Below are positions 17,161-26,696 of a stretch of 64,000 bases of DNA, one piece after another. This stretch comes from Blautia_A aquisgranensis. Lineage in GTDB: Bacteria > Bacillota > Clostridia > Lachnospirales > Lachnospiraceae. A program made the position numbers and the translations under genes. A model generated the notes under the pieces. The model was not told the DNA's origin. It searched no databases and was given only the letters and a program-made list of their open reading frames with translations. The stretch is from assembly GCF_040096615.1 (NCBI RefSeq), contig NZ_JBBMEJ010000017.1, forward strand, positions 18,120 through 82,119, given 5' to 3'. Positions within the stretch are counted from its first letter, which is position 1. Each line of letters begins with the position of its first letter.

Positions 17161-17359
17161 AAATAATTTTCCTCCGTTTCATATGGGCTCAGACAGCTTT
17201 TTATATCATTCTGTAATATATTATAAACAGGATAAGAAAAAGTGTCCATAATATTTCTTAGATAAAAGTAATACATAAAAATCAAAGAAATTGATACCTG
17301 ATTTACAAATCTGTTATTTTGTGTGATATAATACAGAAAAACGACAGGAGATAAAAACT

Positions 17360-17890
17360 ATGAGACATATGGAGGAAATGAAGATCGCCGGTCTTGCAAT
17401 GGCATTGTGTATCGTAATGCTGGGAATATACATTATTGTACCGAAAGATGGAACAACATCACATCTTACTGCAATACCGGATAATAATGCAGCACAGCCT
17501 GTTACTGATTCGACTTCCCAGGAATCAGCAGACTCAGGAAATGATGAATATTTTCCAATTTATACAGAAGACAGCTATAACAGCGAAACGGAACCTGATT
17601 ATTCCTATGACAGCACGGATAATACAGATAATGAAAATACGTATACTGACAGCTCTGATTACACTCCGGATAATACTGGTGACGATAGTTATAACAATGA
17701 TAATTCCTATGTGTCCGACAACACCGGAGATACAGGTAGTGATGAGATTCCAGCCGATAATACTGATAATTCATATACCGGCTCCGATGAAGTGATCGAT
17801 GATAACACAGATACAGGGGATACCTCAGATTCTGATCTTGGTGATGATACGGGAGATACAGGGAGCGATGATACGGTAGAAGTATATTAA
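17360..17890 (+). CDS. membrane-anchored acidic low-complexity protein
   Basis: 176 residues. A single hydrophobic helix (residues 9-27) after a short charged N-terminus is followed by about 145 residues made almost only of Asp, Asn, Ser, Thr, Tyr, Glu and Gly, with recurring DNTGD/TDN units and no Lys after residue 30. It is predicted to be anchored with the acidic tail outside. No enzymatic motif is present. AGGAG lies ten bases before the ATG, and TGATATAAT (17324-17332) is an extended -10 promoter. It could be a wall- or cation-associated linker. Function unknown. Confidence 0.72.
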   Translation: MRHMEEMKIAGLAMALCIVMLGIYIIVPKDGTTSHLTAIPDNNAAQPVTDSTSQESADSGNDEYFPIYTEDSYNSETEPDYSYDSTDNTDNENTYTDSSDYTPDNTGDDSYNNDNSYVSDNTGDTGSDEIPADNTDNSYTGSDEVIDDNTDTGDTSDSDLGDDTGDTGSDDTVEVY

Positions 17891-17906
17891 AACATATTTT
17901 ATGGAA

Positions 17907-17951
17907 AAAACAGCAGCCACGCATAAGATTTATGCAACAGCTGCTGTTTTT
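17907..17951 (+). terminator. terminator after the acidic protein gene
   Basis: AACAGCAGC pairs with GCTGCTGTT, with an inner GCATAA/TTATGC stem, followed by TTTTATATTTTT. It also faces the end of the convergent carboxypeptidase gene. Confidence 0.8.
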
Positions 17952-17982
17952 ATATTTTTAGATTCCATTAATATTTAATGGA

Positions 17983-19059
17983 TCAGTTGATATTTTGAAG
18001 CAAGGATGTCATCTCCTGATAAAGAACATCTTTAGAAGAAGCTCCCATGACAATGGAAATAAATGGCTTGCCGTAAGCATTCTGACTTAACAGTGCCAGA
18101 CAGTTTCCTGCTTTGTCTGTTGTTCCTGTTTTTCCTCCAAGAATCGTGACGTCCTTAGGAGTTGTAGCTTCACCGGTAAGGTAATGATCTGTTGCAGTCA
18201 AGGTAGTACTTGCATCGGAACCATCGGAATGCTTATAAGTAACTGTATAAGAAGACATTTGTGTGATATCTGTAAATTCCGGATAATTCAACGCCTCTTT
18301 CAGCATCAGATAGATATCATACGGTGTAGTATAATGATTCTCATCCTGCAGCCCGTGCGGGTTTGTAAAATGTGTTCCTGTGCAGCCCAGCTCCGCAGCA
18401 AAAGAATTCATCATTTCCACGAATTTGTCTGTTGTTCCACCTATATGCTCTGCAATTGCTGAGGCTGCATCATTAGCCGAATATACAAGCAGACAGTGAA
18501 GAAGCTGATCCATAGTAACCTGATCGCCAGCCCAGAAGCCAGCTACCTGAGAACCGGATTCCAGAGTAACATTTTCCTGGGAGATCGTTACTGTATCATC
18601 CATATTTCCGTATTTCAGGGCAAGCATTGCAGTCATAATCTTTGTGATACTTGCAGGATATACTTTATTGTAGGCACCTTTTGCGTAAAGCACTTTTTTG
18701 TCATTAAGATTCAGAAGCACTCCGGACTGATTATCGGCCAGACTGACGGAATCAAGATCAACATCTTTTGTGACAACACAGAGATTCTGGGCAAAGCCCT
18801 CTGCTCTCTGTGTTTCTTTTGAAATCAGTGTATTATCAAATTCTGAAAAAGCATTAAACGAATTGGAGGGCGATGAGAAAGTGCCTCCTCTCAGTTTATA
18901 AACACCGAATCCACCGGCTGTACAAAGTACAACCAGCAATAATACAAGAAGAATTGTGTTGCGAATTCTTTTTCTACGCATTCTGCGAAGTCTGGCAGCC
19001 TGTGCTTTTCTTTTTGGGGCAGATGCCGCACTGCTTTTTATGGGTTCTTTACGGGTCAT
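17983..19059 (-). CDS. D-alanyl-D-alanine carboxypeptidase (S11 family)
   Basis: Low-molecular-weight penicillin-binding protein that trims the pentapeptide of peptidoglycan. 358 residues: an Arg/Lys-rich cytosolic start, one membrane helix (about 34-54), then the S11 catalytic domain with SITK (nucleophile Ser), YSAND (SxN) and GGKTGTT (KTG). The C-terminal amphipathic anchor domain of DacA-type proteins is missing, and the N-terminal helix does the anchoring instead. Its start overlaps the rodA stop by four bases, so it is the last gene of the shape operon. Confidence 0.92.
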   Translation of the reverse strand: MTRKEPIKSSAASAPKRKAQAARLRRMRRKRIRNTILLVLLLVVLCTAGGFGVYKLRGGTFSSPSNSFNAFSEFDNTLISKETQRAEGFAQNLCVVTKDVDLDSVSLADNQSGVLLNLNDKKVLYAKGAYNKVYPASITKIMTAMLALKYGNMDDTVTISQENVTLESGSQVAGFWAGDQVTMDQLLHCLLVYSANDAASAIAEHIGGTTDKFVEMMNSFAAELGCTGTHFTNPHGLQDENHYTTPYDIYLMLKEALNYPEFTDITQMSSYTVTYKHSDGSDASTTLTATDHYLTGEATTPKDVTILGGKTGTTDKAGNCLALLSQNAYGKPFISIVMGASSKDVLYQEMTSLLQNIN

Positions 19060-20231
19060 AAATATTCCTCTTTCCGAAAGTAGGCATCTTTTTTCTGCTC
19101 TTTCTTTTGTAGTTCTTTGTTATATGCGCTGCTCTGCAGACCAACATTGAGAACAAGTCCCATTCCCATAAAAAGACTGATCAGGGAAGTAAGACCATAG
19201 CTCAGAAACGGCAACGGTGTACCTGTATTAGGTGCAAGGCCGGTGGCAACACAGATATTGATAAAACTCTGTATGGCTACAATACTGCCTACACCACAAC
19301 ATATGATTTTTCCGGCAAGATCCTTGGCTCTGAGACTCATACGTATACATTCAAATGTAATCAGAAACAGAAGAACAACAATAAACGTACATCCGATAAA
19401 ACCATACCGCTCTCCTGCTACTGCAAAGATAAAGTCAGTCTGATTCTCAGAAACAAAATTTCCATCATTAACTGAGGTTACGCTGGTATTACCGTTAAAG
19501 GCACGTCCTACAAGTTCACCTGAAGCAATGGCTGTCTTGGAGTTGTTCTGCTGTTCGATATCGTCTGCATATTCTTCATTTTCCGGGTACAGAAACGACA
19601 TGATACGGTTTCGCTGGTAATCCTGTATCAGCTTCTGATCCGGCTGTACAACGATGGAAAGAAAAATGATCGCCAGCGGAATCGCAATCAGCGCAGCCCC
19701 ACCGATAATCTTATAACTGAGCCCTGCGATATAAATAAGAATACAAAAAAGAACAGTTACTGTGATCGTATTCTTCATATCCGGCTGCACATAGATCAGC
19801 ATCAGAGGAATCACCAGAAGAACTGCTGATTTCGCCAGTGTTTTCAGTGTGTTAAGATCTTCCTCATGATCCATGAAAAATTTTGCAAAAAACAGAATGA
19901 TAATAATCTTGGACAACTCTGTAGGCTGGAAACGGATAAATCCAAGATCGACCCATCTGGCAGCACCGTTAGCACTGGATCCAAAAAAGCGGACAGCCAG
20001 AAGCATAACAATATTAAAGCCGTACATGATCCACTGGAAATTTAAAAGCCAGGAATAATCCATCAGCGAAAGAATCAGCATAAGAACTACTCCGATGATA
20101 ACACCCAGAAGCTGGCGGGTGCGGAGATAATCGGCAGCTGTCCCAACAAGCTGAATTCCAATAAAGCTGATAGCCAGCAAAAATACTACCAGGCGAAAAT
20201 TATAAAATCGCAGCTTATACTGTTTAATCAT
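19056..20231 (-). CDS. rodA: RodA-type peptidoglycan glycosyltransferase (SEDS)
   Basis: Polytopic SEDS protein of 391 residues that polymerises glycan strands during elongation together with PBP2. Ten predicted helices, the GAARWVDLGFIRFQPTELSK motif, the QPDMKNT segment with the conserved acidic/polar site, and NFVSENQTDFIFAVAGE with PFLSYG near the end are visible. It lies three bases after minE. Its place in an operon with mreBCD and PBP2 supports RodA rather than FtsW. Confidence 0.94.
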   Translation of the reverse strand: MIKQYKLRFYNFRLVVFLLAISFIGIQLVGTAADYLRTRQLLGVIIGVVLMLILSLMDYSWLLNFQWIMYGFNIVMLLAVRFFGSSANGAARWVDLGFIRFQPTELSKIIIILFFAKFFMDHEEDLNTLKTLAKSAVLLVIPLMLIYVQPDMKNTITVTVLFCILIYIAGLSYKIIGGAALIAIPLAIIFLSIVVQPDQKLIQDYQRNRIMSFLYPENEEYADDIEQQNNSKTAIASGELVGRAFNGNTSVTSVNDGNFVSENQTDFIFAVAGERYGFIGCTFIVVLLFLITFECIRMSLRAKDLAGKIICCGVGSIVAIQSFINICVATGLAPNTGTPLPFLSYGLTSLISLFMGMGLVLNVGLQSSAYNKELQKKEQKKDAYFRKEEYL

Positions 20232-20234
20232 AAA

Positions 20235-20477
20235 TTATGCATCCCTTTTCTTAAGTACAGGTATGACTGCATGCAGAACAGGTGGATCCTGTGATATCTG
20301 TATGGTCACCCTTTGTTCATCAATTACAACGTATTTTTTTACAGCATGAATAAGATCATTTTGCAAAAGTTTCATCATCTGTGGAGAGCAGTCTATACGT
20401 TCAGATACAAGAAGAAGCTTCATTCTATCCCGGGCATATCCTGCAGAACGTTTTTTTCCGGAGAAAAAAGCACGCAT
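20235..20477 (-). CDS. minE: cell division topological specificity factor MinE
   Basis: 80 residues. The N-terminal membrane/MinD-binding part (AGYARDRMKLLLVSER) and the C-terminal dimerisation strands (VTIQISQD, LHAVIPV) match MinE, which stimulates the MinD ATPase. GGGGG precedes the ATG. It follows minD after 37 bases. Confidence 0.9.
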   Translation of the reverse strand: MRAFFSGKKRSAGYARDRMKLLLVSERIDCSPQMMKLLQNDLIHAVKKYVVIDEQRVTIQISQDPPVLHAVIPVLKKRDA

Positions 20478-20514
20478 GTGAATTCCCCCTCATGATGAAA
20501 ATGGCAGGCAGCAG

Positions 20515-21303
20515 TTATTTTCTGAATATACTGCCAAAACGCCTGAATATATTATTTTTGCGGCGGACAGTTACGTAAGGAACATCTTCCCCCATAAGCC
20601 GCCGGCAGATGTTACGATATTCCTCTTCTGCCTGAGAATTCCGACCGGAGAGGGGCTCTCCCTGATTGGTGGATATTACAATCTGTTCATCATCCAGGAT
20701 CGCGCCAAGCAAATCTACTGCAAGAATCTCCAGTACGTCATCCACTGACATCATATCACCTCTTGCGATCATTTCAGGACGCAGCCTGTTAATGATCAGC
20801 CGGATATCGCGTATTCCATCAGATTCCAGAAGTCCAATGATCCTGTCAGCATCACGGATCGCAGAAACTTCCGGAGTTGTGACTACAAGTGCCCGGTCGG
20901 CACCAGCTACCGCGTTACGAAATCCCTGTTCGATTCCCGCCGGACAATCCAGAAGAATATAATCAAATTCCTCTCTGAGATCGTCGGTAAGCTTGATCAT
21001 CTGTTCCGGTGAAACTGCAGTTTTGTCTTTTGTCTGGGCAGACGGAAGAAGATACAGCTCAGAATGCCGTCTGTCACGGATCAGAGCCTGCTTCAGACGA
21101 CAACTGCCATTGATAACGTCCACCAGATTATAAACGATCCTGTTTTCAAGTCCCATAACAACGTCCAGATTTCTAAGACCGATATCCGTATCCACAACTG
21201 CAACTTTTTTACCCATGGCAGCCAGACCGGTTCCGATGTTCGCTACAGTTGTGGTCTTTCCGACACCGCCTTTTCCGGATGTGATAACAATGACCTCACT
21301 CAT
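20515..21303 (-). CDS. minD: septum site-determining ATPase MinD
   Basis: 262 residues, ParA/MinD family, with the deviant Walker A GKGGVGKTT at 10-18, VVDTDIGLRNLDVVMG, DYILLDCPAG (Walker B) and a C-terminal amphipathic membrane helix (NNIFRRFGSIFRK). It is membrane-associated and binds MinE and normally MinC. minC is not present between the PBP2 gene and minD, where it is commonly found. Confidence 0.96.
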   Translation of the reverse strand: MSEVIVITSGKGGVGKTTTVANIGTGLAAMGKKVAVVDTDIGLRNLDVVMGLENRIVYNLVDVINGSCRLKQALIRDRRHSELYLLPSAQTKDKTAVSPEQMIKLTDDLREEFDYILLDCPAGIEQGFRNAVAGADRALVVTTPEVSAIRDADRIIGLLESDGIRDIRLIINRLRPEMIARGDMMSVDDVLEILAVDLLGAILDDEQIVISTNQGEPLSGRNSQAEEEYRNICRRLMGEDVPYVTVRRKNNIFRRFGSIFRK

Positions 21304-21361
21304 GTTTTATGAATCCTCCTGATAAAATGTTCCACACTTCTGGTTTTATCGTAAGGTCTGT

Positions 21362-24259
21362 TTAGTCATTCGAAACATTACTGGTGTCGCTTGCGGCATA
21401 GCCAGTGAGAATGGTGCTTTCATCTGCAAGTCCGAAAATGTATTTAAAAATATCATTAGCTGCAAGACATGCATTACCGGATGCGTATCCGTTTGCGATA
21501 CGGACGGAAATTGCATATTTGGGCTCGGAAACAGGTGCATATCCGATAAAAAGTGCATTGTTCGGATGGTAGTAATCAATCTCGGCAGTACCAGTCTTTC
21601 CGGCTGCTTCAATACCGAAACCGTCGAACTGGTTATGTGTCTGAACTACTCTGTGCATACCATCATGGATATCTTCCCAGATATTACTGGAAATATCCAA
21701 CTGGCCTTCTTTTTCAGAATCATATTTCTTTACAAGATTTCCCTTGGAATCCGTTACACGGTTTAGCAATGAAAGCTTATAGATACTGCCGGATGTTGCT
21801 ATCGTTGTAGCATATCTTGCAAGCTGGCTGGTCGTAAACATGTTGGTACCCTGTCCGATATAAGAAGGAACTGCATTCTTATCAGAAACCTGCGGAGAAG
21901 CCTCCGAAATCTCAATACCTGTTTTACGGTCAAGTCCCATGAGAGACGCATATTTCTGAAGCATTCCAAGACTTCGTGCTTCAGAAAAATTACCTTCGGA
22001 ATCTTTTCCAAGTTCAAAACCGATCGTACTGAAGAATACGTTACAGGACTGCTCAATAGCCCCGCGGATCTCCAGTGCCCCATGGCCCTGTTTATTCCAG
22101 CAGTTAATCGGCGGTGTCACAAGATCAAAACTTCCCTTACACTCAATGTAAGTACCATCATCAATCACTCCTTCTGACATTCCTGCTACTGTGGAGAGAA
22201 TCTTAAGGGTAGAACCTGGTGCTGTTCTCTGCTGAGTAGCTTTATTGAAGAACGGGCTTGAGAGATCGGTAGAAAGCTTTGCATAGTAATCGGTATCCAT
22301 ATTATTAGTCAGTCTGTTGTTATCATAGCCAGGATAGGATACACAGGCAAGTACATCCCCGGTAGTTACATCTGTAATAACTGCAGATGCGGAACATGGA
22401 GCCAGAGCAAGCTGAGCCGGAGTAATCTCAAGATTTGCAATCTTACGGTACATAAACGTGTACGCATCCAGCTGTCCGGAAGAAAGGCTCTGATAAAGCT
22501 CGTCCTCTTTTGACAGAACTCCCTGTTCATAAAGAACAAGACACAGCTCTTCGCCACTGATGGTATCTTCCTGAAGCATATATTTATACAGAAGCTTGGA
22601 AAATCCGGTATCTGTCTTAAGATAACTGATGATATAATCGGTCAGTGCCTGATATACTTCGTCCGAATCCAGATATTCTCCGGATGTGGATATCTGAGAA
22701 ATATCAATCCAGTTCTGGCTGGCAGCATAATTCAGATAATACTTCAGACTGACGCTCTGATCGTTTTTCCACGCCTTGTAAGTTTCATCAGAGGTATCAA
22801 TGGAATCACTTTTTAAGATCTTCAAGGTATTGGTAAGAAGATCATCACAGATATAGGTGAGATATTCCTGCATCTGAGAATCCTCGTCCTTATAGGCCGG
22901 CGGATTATCACCTGTCAGTCTGTTACTTATTGTATCAAATATCTGTTGCTGTTTTTGTTGAAACTTGGCATATAAATTTTTTTCTGTATCAGAGGCAGTA
23001 TCCTCACTAAATTTTGATATATCAATTACACTGTTTGCGACCAGTGCATTATATACATCATAGATCGGAATGGTAATCTTACTTGCATCTTTTTCTGCTT
23101 CATAATCATAGGTTTTGTCCGGTGTCAGTTTGGAAAGGACAATTCCGGCAACTCGCTGCTCCAGAATCTGATAAATACTCTTCTGCCAGTCTGAATCAAT
23201 TGTCAGATATACATCATTTCCAGCTACCGGATTCACAGTTTTTGAATTGTCGATATCAAGTACTTTACCAAGATTATCGACAGTAACAGTTTCCTCGCCA
23301 TCCGTTCCCTGAAGATCCAGCTCCATATACTGCTCGATACCTGCTTTACCTACAATGGCATCATTGGAATAATCAGGATTATCTTTACGAAGTGTTTCCA
23401 GTTCTTCTGATGAAGCCTGACCGGTATATCCAAGAATCGGCGCCATACTTTCATCATCAACATATTTTCGGGTGGAATCTTCAACAATGTCGATTCCCTG
23501 AAGTGCTGACTGATTCTCTTTTATAGCAGCTACAGATTTTTCGCTGACATTTGTTGCAATAGTAACTGGCATATATTTCTTGAAACTGTTGGTATTCAGC
23601 TGATAACGCATAATAGCAATTTCAAGAATTTCCTGTTTCGTCAGTTCTTCCGGAAGAGAATGTGCCGCAAGCTCCTCACTTGTATAGGCATCTTTACCAT
23701 ATAATACAATGGAAAATCCCTTACTTCCGGTGAGATAATCCATCATCTGTGCTGCTGTTGCATTTCTCTGGTCATCAGACAGATTATCAATCTGTGCCTC
23801 TCCGTAAACATCCGCACGAAAACGATTCAGTGTAAATCCTTCCTCTACATCAAAGACATAATCACCATGATCGTTTACGATGATGTGGAAATTATCAGAA
23901 AGGCTGTCTCCGTTTCCTGAAAGGATCTGAAGCACCTGATAGGCGATTCCGTTAAGTGTCAGATTTTTTTCTCTTGTGCTGTCATAAGTACCGCTGTCTT
24001 CAAAAGTTACCGAATAAGCAAGTACATTAGAAGCCACAACTGTGCCATTTCGGTCGTAAATGTTTCCACGGGTACTTTTGATCACTCGCGTTTTGGTTGT
24101 ACGGGACTGAAACTTATTGATGTAATCCTCCCCCTGAATGATCTGCAAACTGAAAAGCTGCCTCACCAGAACAGAAGAAAGAAAAACAAATACGATCACA
24201 AGCACAGTAGTACGTTTCAGTCGGATTTTTTTTATGATTTTTTTTATTTTAATTCCCAA
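21362..24259 (-). CDS. mrdA: penicillin-binding protein 2 (elongasome transpeptidase), large form
   Basis: Class B PBP of 965 residues, against 600-700 in most bacteria. One N-terminal membrane helix (about 15-35), a dimerisation/pedestal region, then the transpeptidase domain with APGSTLK (active Ser), SCN (SxN) and GKTGTAE (KTG). The extra length is an insertion of about 240 residues (about 365-610) just before the conserved AVITDVTTGDVLACVSYP strand. The insert is rich in Asp, Ser, Tyr and Lys and mostly helical in pattern. It pairs with RodA in side-wall synthesis. The gene starts inside the mreD end (16-base overlap). Confidence 0.93.
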   Translation of the reverse strand: MGIKIKKIIKKIRLKRTTVLVIVFVFLSSVLVRQLFSLQIIQGEDYINKFQSRTTKTRVIKSTRGNIYDRNGTVVASNVLAYSVTFEDSGTYDSTREKNLTLNGIAYQVLQILSGNGDSLSDNFHIIVNDHGDYVFDVEEGFTLNRFRADVYGEAQIDNLSDDQRNATAAQMMDYLTGSKGFSIVLYGKDAYTSEELAAHSLPEELTKQEILEIAIMRYQLNTNSFKKYMPVTIATNVSEKSVAAIKENQSALQGIDIVEDSTRKYVDDESMAPILGYTGQASSEELETLRKDNPDYSNDAIVGKAGIEQYMELDLQGTDGEETVTVDNLGKVLDIDNSKTVNPVAGNDVYLTIDSDWQKSIYQILEQRVAGIVLSKLTPDKTYDYEAEKDASKITIPIYDVYNALVANSVIDISKFSEDTASDTEKNLYAKFQQKQQQIFDTISNRLTGDNPPAYKDEDSQMQEYLTYICDDLLTNTLKILKSDSIDTSDETYKAWKNDQSVSLKYYLNYAASQNWIDISQISTSGEYLDSDEVYQALTDYIISYLKTDTGFSKLLYKYMLQEDTISGEELCLVLYEQGVLSKEDELYQSLSSGQLDAYTFMYRKIANLEITPAQLALAPCSASAVITDVTTGDVLACVSYPGYDNNRLTNNMDTDYYAKLSTDLSSPFFNKATQQRTAPGSTLKILSTVAGMSEGVIDDGTYIECKGSFDLVTPPINCWNKQGHGALEIRGAIEQSCNVFFSTIGFELGKDSEGNFSEARSLGMLQKYASLMGLDRKTGIEISEASPQVSDKNAVPSYIGQGTNMFTTSQLARYATTIATSGSIYKLSLLNRVTDSKGNLVKKYDSEKEGQLDISSNIWEDIHDGMHRVVQTHNQFDGFGIEAAGKTGTAEIDYYHPNNALFIGYAPVSEPKYAISVRIANGYASGNACLAANDIFKYIFGLADESTILTGYAASDTSNVSND

Positions 24260-24771
24260 ATAGACTCACTTTCTTTCCTTACAGTATCCATTAAGTGGTA
24301 GTTGATCCAGTAAAATGCCCGATATACGATGATCGTGAGGAAAACCGTATAGACAATTTCAGGAATAATGATCCGGTACATATACGTCCAGAAGCCCAGG
24401 CGTCCGCGCAGAAGAAACTGCAGACCGTATACAGCCAGATTATAAAGAAGATCCGTTCCTGCTACAAGAAAAAGAGGAACTTTAAGATCGTCGTCATAAA
24501 AGCTGCGGAACGCGTAGCCACTGATAAATCCTATATACATATAGATCAATGCATAAAAGCCAAACAGTGATCCATAAAAAAGATCGATGAACAGTCCGGA
24601 AAAGAATCCTGTCCACAGACCGGCTTTCCGTCCACGCATCAGTCCCATGGATACACACAGGATCAATGGCAGGTTTGGTGTGATAGAACCTATGGAAATC
24701 CGATCCATCACTGTACATTGAAGTAAAAAACAAACTACAATTGTGATAAATGATACGATCTTATTTTTCAT
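24244..24771 (-). CDS. mreD: rod shape-determining membrane protein MreD
   Basis: 175-residue polytopic protein with five or six helices and the typical PNLPLILCVSMGLMRGRKAGL segment followed by GFFSGLFIDLFYG. It is part of the MreCD elongasome complex. The ATG at 24771 has GGAGG nine bases upstream; an ATG three codons earlier is too close to that site. It overlaps mreC. Confidence 0.88.
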   Translation of the reverse strand: MKNKIVSFITIVVCFLLQCTVMDRISIGSITPNLPLILCVSMGLMRGRKAGLWTGFFSGLFIDLFYGSLFGFYALIYMYIGFISGYAFRSFYDDDLKVPLFLVAGTDLLYNLAVYGLQFLLRGRLGFWTYMYRIIIPEIVYTVFLTIIVYRAFYWINYHLMDTVRKESESIWELK

Positions 24772-25657
24772 TGGACGCATCCTCCGTATTATCTACTGCG
24801 TCCTGTTTATTGACGGTAATGACAAATACATCTTTAAGATGACCAAAATCCACTGGTGTAACGATCGTACCTGTTTTTGTCAGGTTGTTTGGATCCTGCT
24901 GGATTTCACTGACATAACCGATAAACAGTCCTTCCACATATTTCTCACTGATGTTTGATGTGACGATACGTTCTCCTACCGTAACCTTATTATCCTGATC
25001 ATATAACTGCTCAAAACTTAATTTACCTTCATCAATAAGCTCAAGATCTCCTGTTACAACACAATTGTCCGAAGTGCTGACTGCCATTGCGCTCACATTG
25101 CTGCTGTCGTCAATAATAGACCGAACTGTTGCCCAGGATGGTCCCACTTCTGTGACAATACCTACAAGACCTTTTCCTGCGATGACATTATTGTCAACAC
25201 GAATACCGTCATTACTGCCTTTATTGATCATAAAAGTATCGTACCAGTTCCCCGGATCCTTGGAGATGATTCTTGCTGCAACCTTCGGATAATCCGTATA
25301 TTCCTGATCAAGAGCATAAAGCTCTTTCAGTCTGGTAAGCTCTGTCTGATCCTGAATCAGAATATTATTCTGCTCTGTAAGACTGTTGATCTGATTTTTG
25401 AGGTCTTCATTCTCCTGAAGCACATCCTGTTTGTCGCGAAGACTGTTCTTTACATCTCCGAACATGTTACTGACACCGGAAATACCTTTTTCAAAAGGTA
25501 CTACAAGGAAACCGGCTGTTTCCTGCAATGGTGAGGAAAATGATCCGGAGGCTGCGGTCGCCACAATACAGCTGCCACAGAAAAGAGTCATGATCACAAG
25601 GAGATGCTTGCTTTTTAAATTAAAATGAAAACGCACTTTTTTTCTGATGTTTTTCAT
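24761..25657 (-). CDS. mreC: rod shape-determining protein MreC
   Basis: 298 residues: a basic cytosolic start, one membrane helix (about 17-37), a coiled coil (about 70-110, LQENEDLKNQINSLTEQN) and the double beta-barrel domain with ARIISKDPGNWYDTFMINKG and a NVIAGKGLVGIV strand. It links cytoplasmic MreB to PBP2 outside the membrane. The order mreB-mreC-mreD is conserved. Confidence 0.94.
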   Translation of the reverse strand: MKNIRKKVRFHFNLKSKHLLVIMTLFCGSCIVATAASGSFSSPLQETAGFLVVPFEKGISGVSNMFGDVKNSLRDKQDVLQENEDLKNQINSLTEQNNILIQDQTELTRLKELYALDQEYTDYPKVAARIISKDPGNWYDTFMINKGSNDGIRVDNNVIAGKGLVGIVTEVGPSWATVRSIIDDSSNVSAMAVSTSDNCVVTGDLELIDEGKLSFEQLYDQDNKVTVGERIVTSNISEKYVEGLFIGYVSEIQQDPNNLTKTGTIVTPVDFGHLKDVFVITVNKQDAVDNTEDASNEK

Positions 25658-25670
25658 TGTACATACCCCT

Positions 25671-26684
25671 TTATAATTTTTTCTGCTTTACGGGCTGCGC
25701 CCACTTACGTAAATCTCTGTCACGAATGATCTTTTCAAGTCCACGCACAGCAGAAGTTTCGTACAAATCGGAAAGATTAAATGCAAAACCTGTATAGCCT
25801 GCCAGATAATTATCAATATATGGAAGTCTTGTGCTTCCACCTGTCAGATAAATTCCCTCTTTGGCAATATTATATGCGATCTGAGGCGGTGTACGCTCCA
25901 GAAAGGTCTTCATCTCAGCTGCAATCTGATTGATACAATTGATGATGCCTTCATTAACTACAGATGCAGATACCACTTCTTCTCTGGGAAGACCGGAAAC
26001 ACTGTCGATTCCTACGACCTTACGCGCTTCTTTTTTCTGATCATTCAGACGTCCCATGACCAGTTTCAGCCGTTTGGCTGTACGCGTTCCAACCTGGAGA
26101 TTATATTTTTTACGGATCTCGCTGCAGATAGATTCATTCATCTGCCGCCCTCCGATAGGAATTTTACGGCTGATGATGATCTTGCCACTGGTAATGATGG
26201 AAAATTCCGTACTCTGGGCGCCGATATTAACGATCATACTGCCCTCTTCTTTTTCCAGATCAACATTCATGGCAATCGCATCTGCAATAGGCGATTCGAC
26301 CATGAATACCCTGTTTTTCCGAAGCCAGTGCCCATTGACAAGATGATAATAAGCTCTTTTTTCGATAGCAGTCATATCTAGCGGCACTGCAAAATACATA
26401 TCTGCACCAAGACCTGACGTATGATCAATCTTACGCATCATACTGTAAAGAACGATCTCCTGAAGCTCCAGATTTGCGATCATACCAAAGGCCATTGGAG
26501 AATTAACGGAAATATCTGCCGGTGCTTTCTCAAACATTTCATAGGCCTCATTGCCAATAGCCAGAATCCTCTGTTTACGATAGGCCACCATATTTTTTTC
26601 TATGTAGGTTTTATTTCTGAAAACGGAATAGACTTTTACAGAACTGCTCCCCAGATCTACTCCGTAATGATTTTTAAAAAGCAT
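25671..26684 (-). CDS. mreB: MreB-like actin homologue
   Basis: 337 residues of the MreB/Mbl family. Phosphate-1 GVDLGSSSVKVYS, phosphate-2 VNIGAQSTEFSII and the adenosine motif GIYLTGGSTRLPYID are visible. The sequence is more diverged than a typical MreB (GTANTLIY is replaced and the C-terminus RKWAQPVKQKKL is basic), but its operon position fixes the role as elongasome filament. Confidence 0.88.
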   Translation of the reverse strand: MLFKNHYGVDLGSSSVKVYSVFRNKTYIEKNMVAYRKQRILAIGNEAYEMFEKAPADISVNSPMAFGMIANLELQEIVLYSMMRKIDHTSGLGADMYFAVPLDMTAIEKRAYYHLVNGHWLRKNRVFMVESPIADAIAMNVDLEKEEGSMIVNIGAQSTEFSIITSGKIIISRKIPIGGRQMNESICSEIRKKYNLQVGTRTAKRLKLVMGRLNDQKKEARKVVGIDSVSGLPREEVVSASVVNEGIINCINQIAAEMKTFLERTPPQIAYNIAKEGIYLTGGSTRLPYIDNYLAGYTGFAFNLSDLYETSAVRGLEKIIRDRDLRKWAQPVKQKKL

Positions 26685-26696
26685 AAATCTGCCCCT

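Noticed and set aside
17502..17924. 140-residue minus-strand frame rich in Tyr, His and Cys
   Set aside because: It is the antisense shadow of the low-complexity acidic protein gene; its composition follows from the repeated GAT/AAT/ACA codons, and it lacks a ribosome site.
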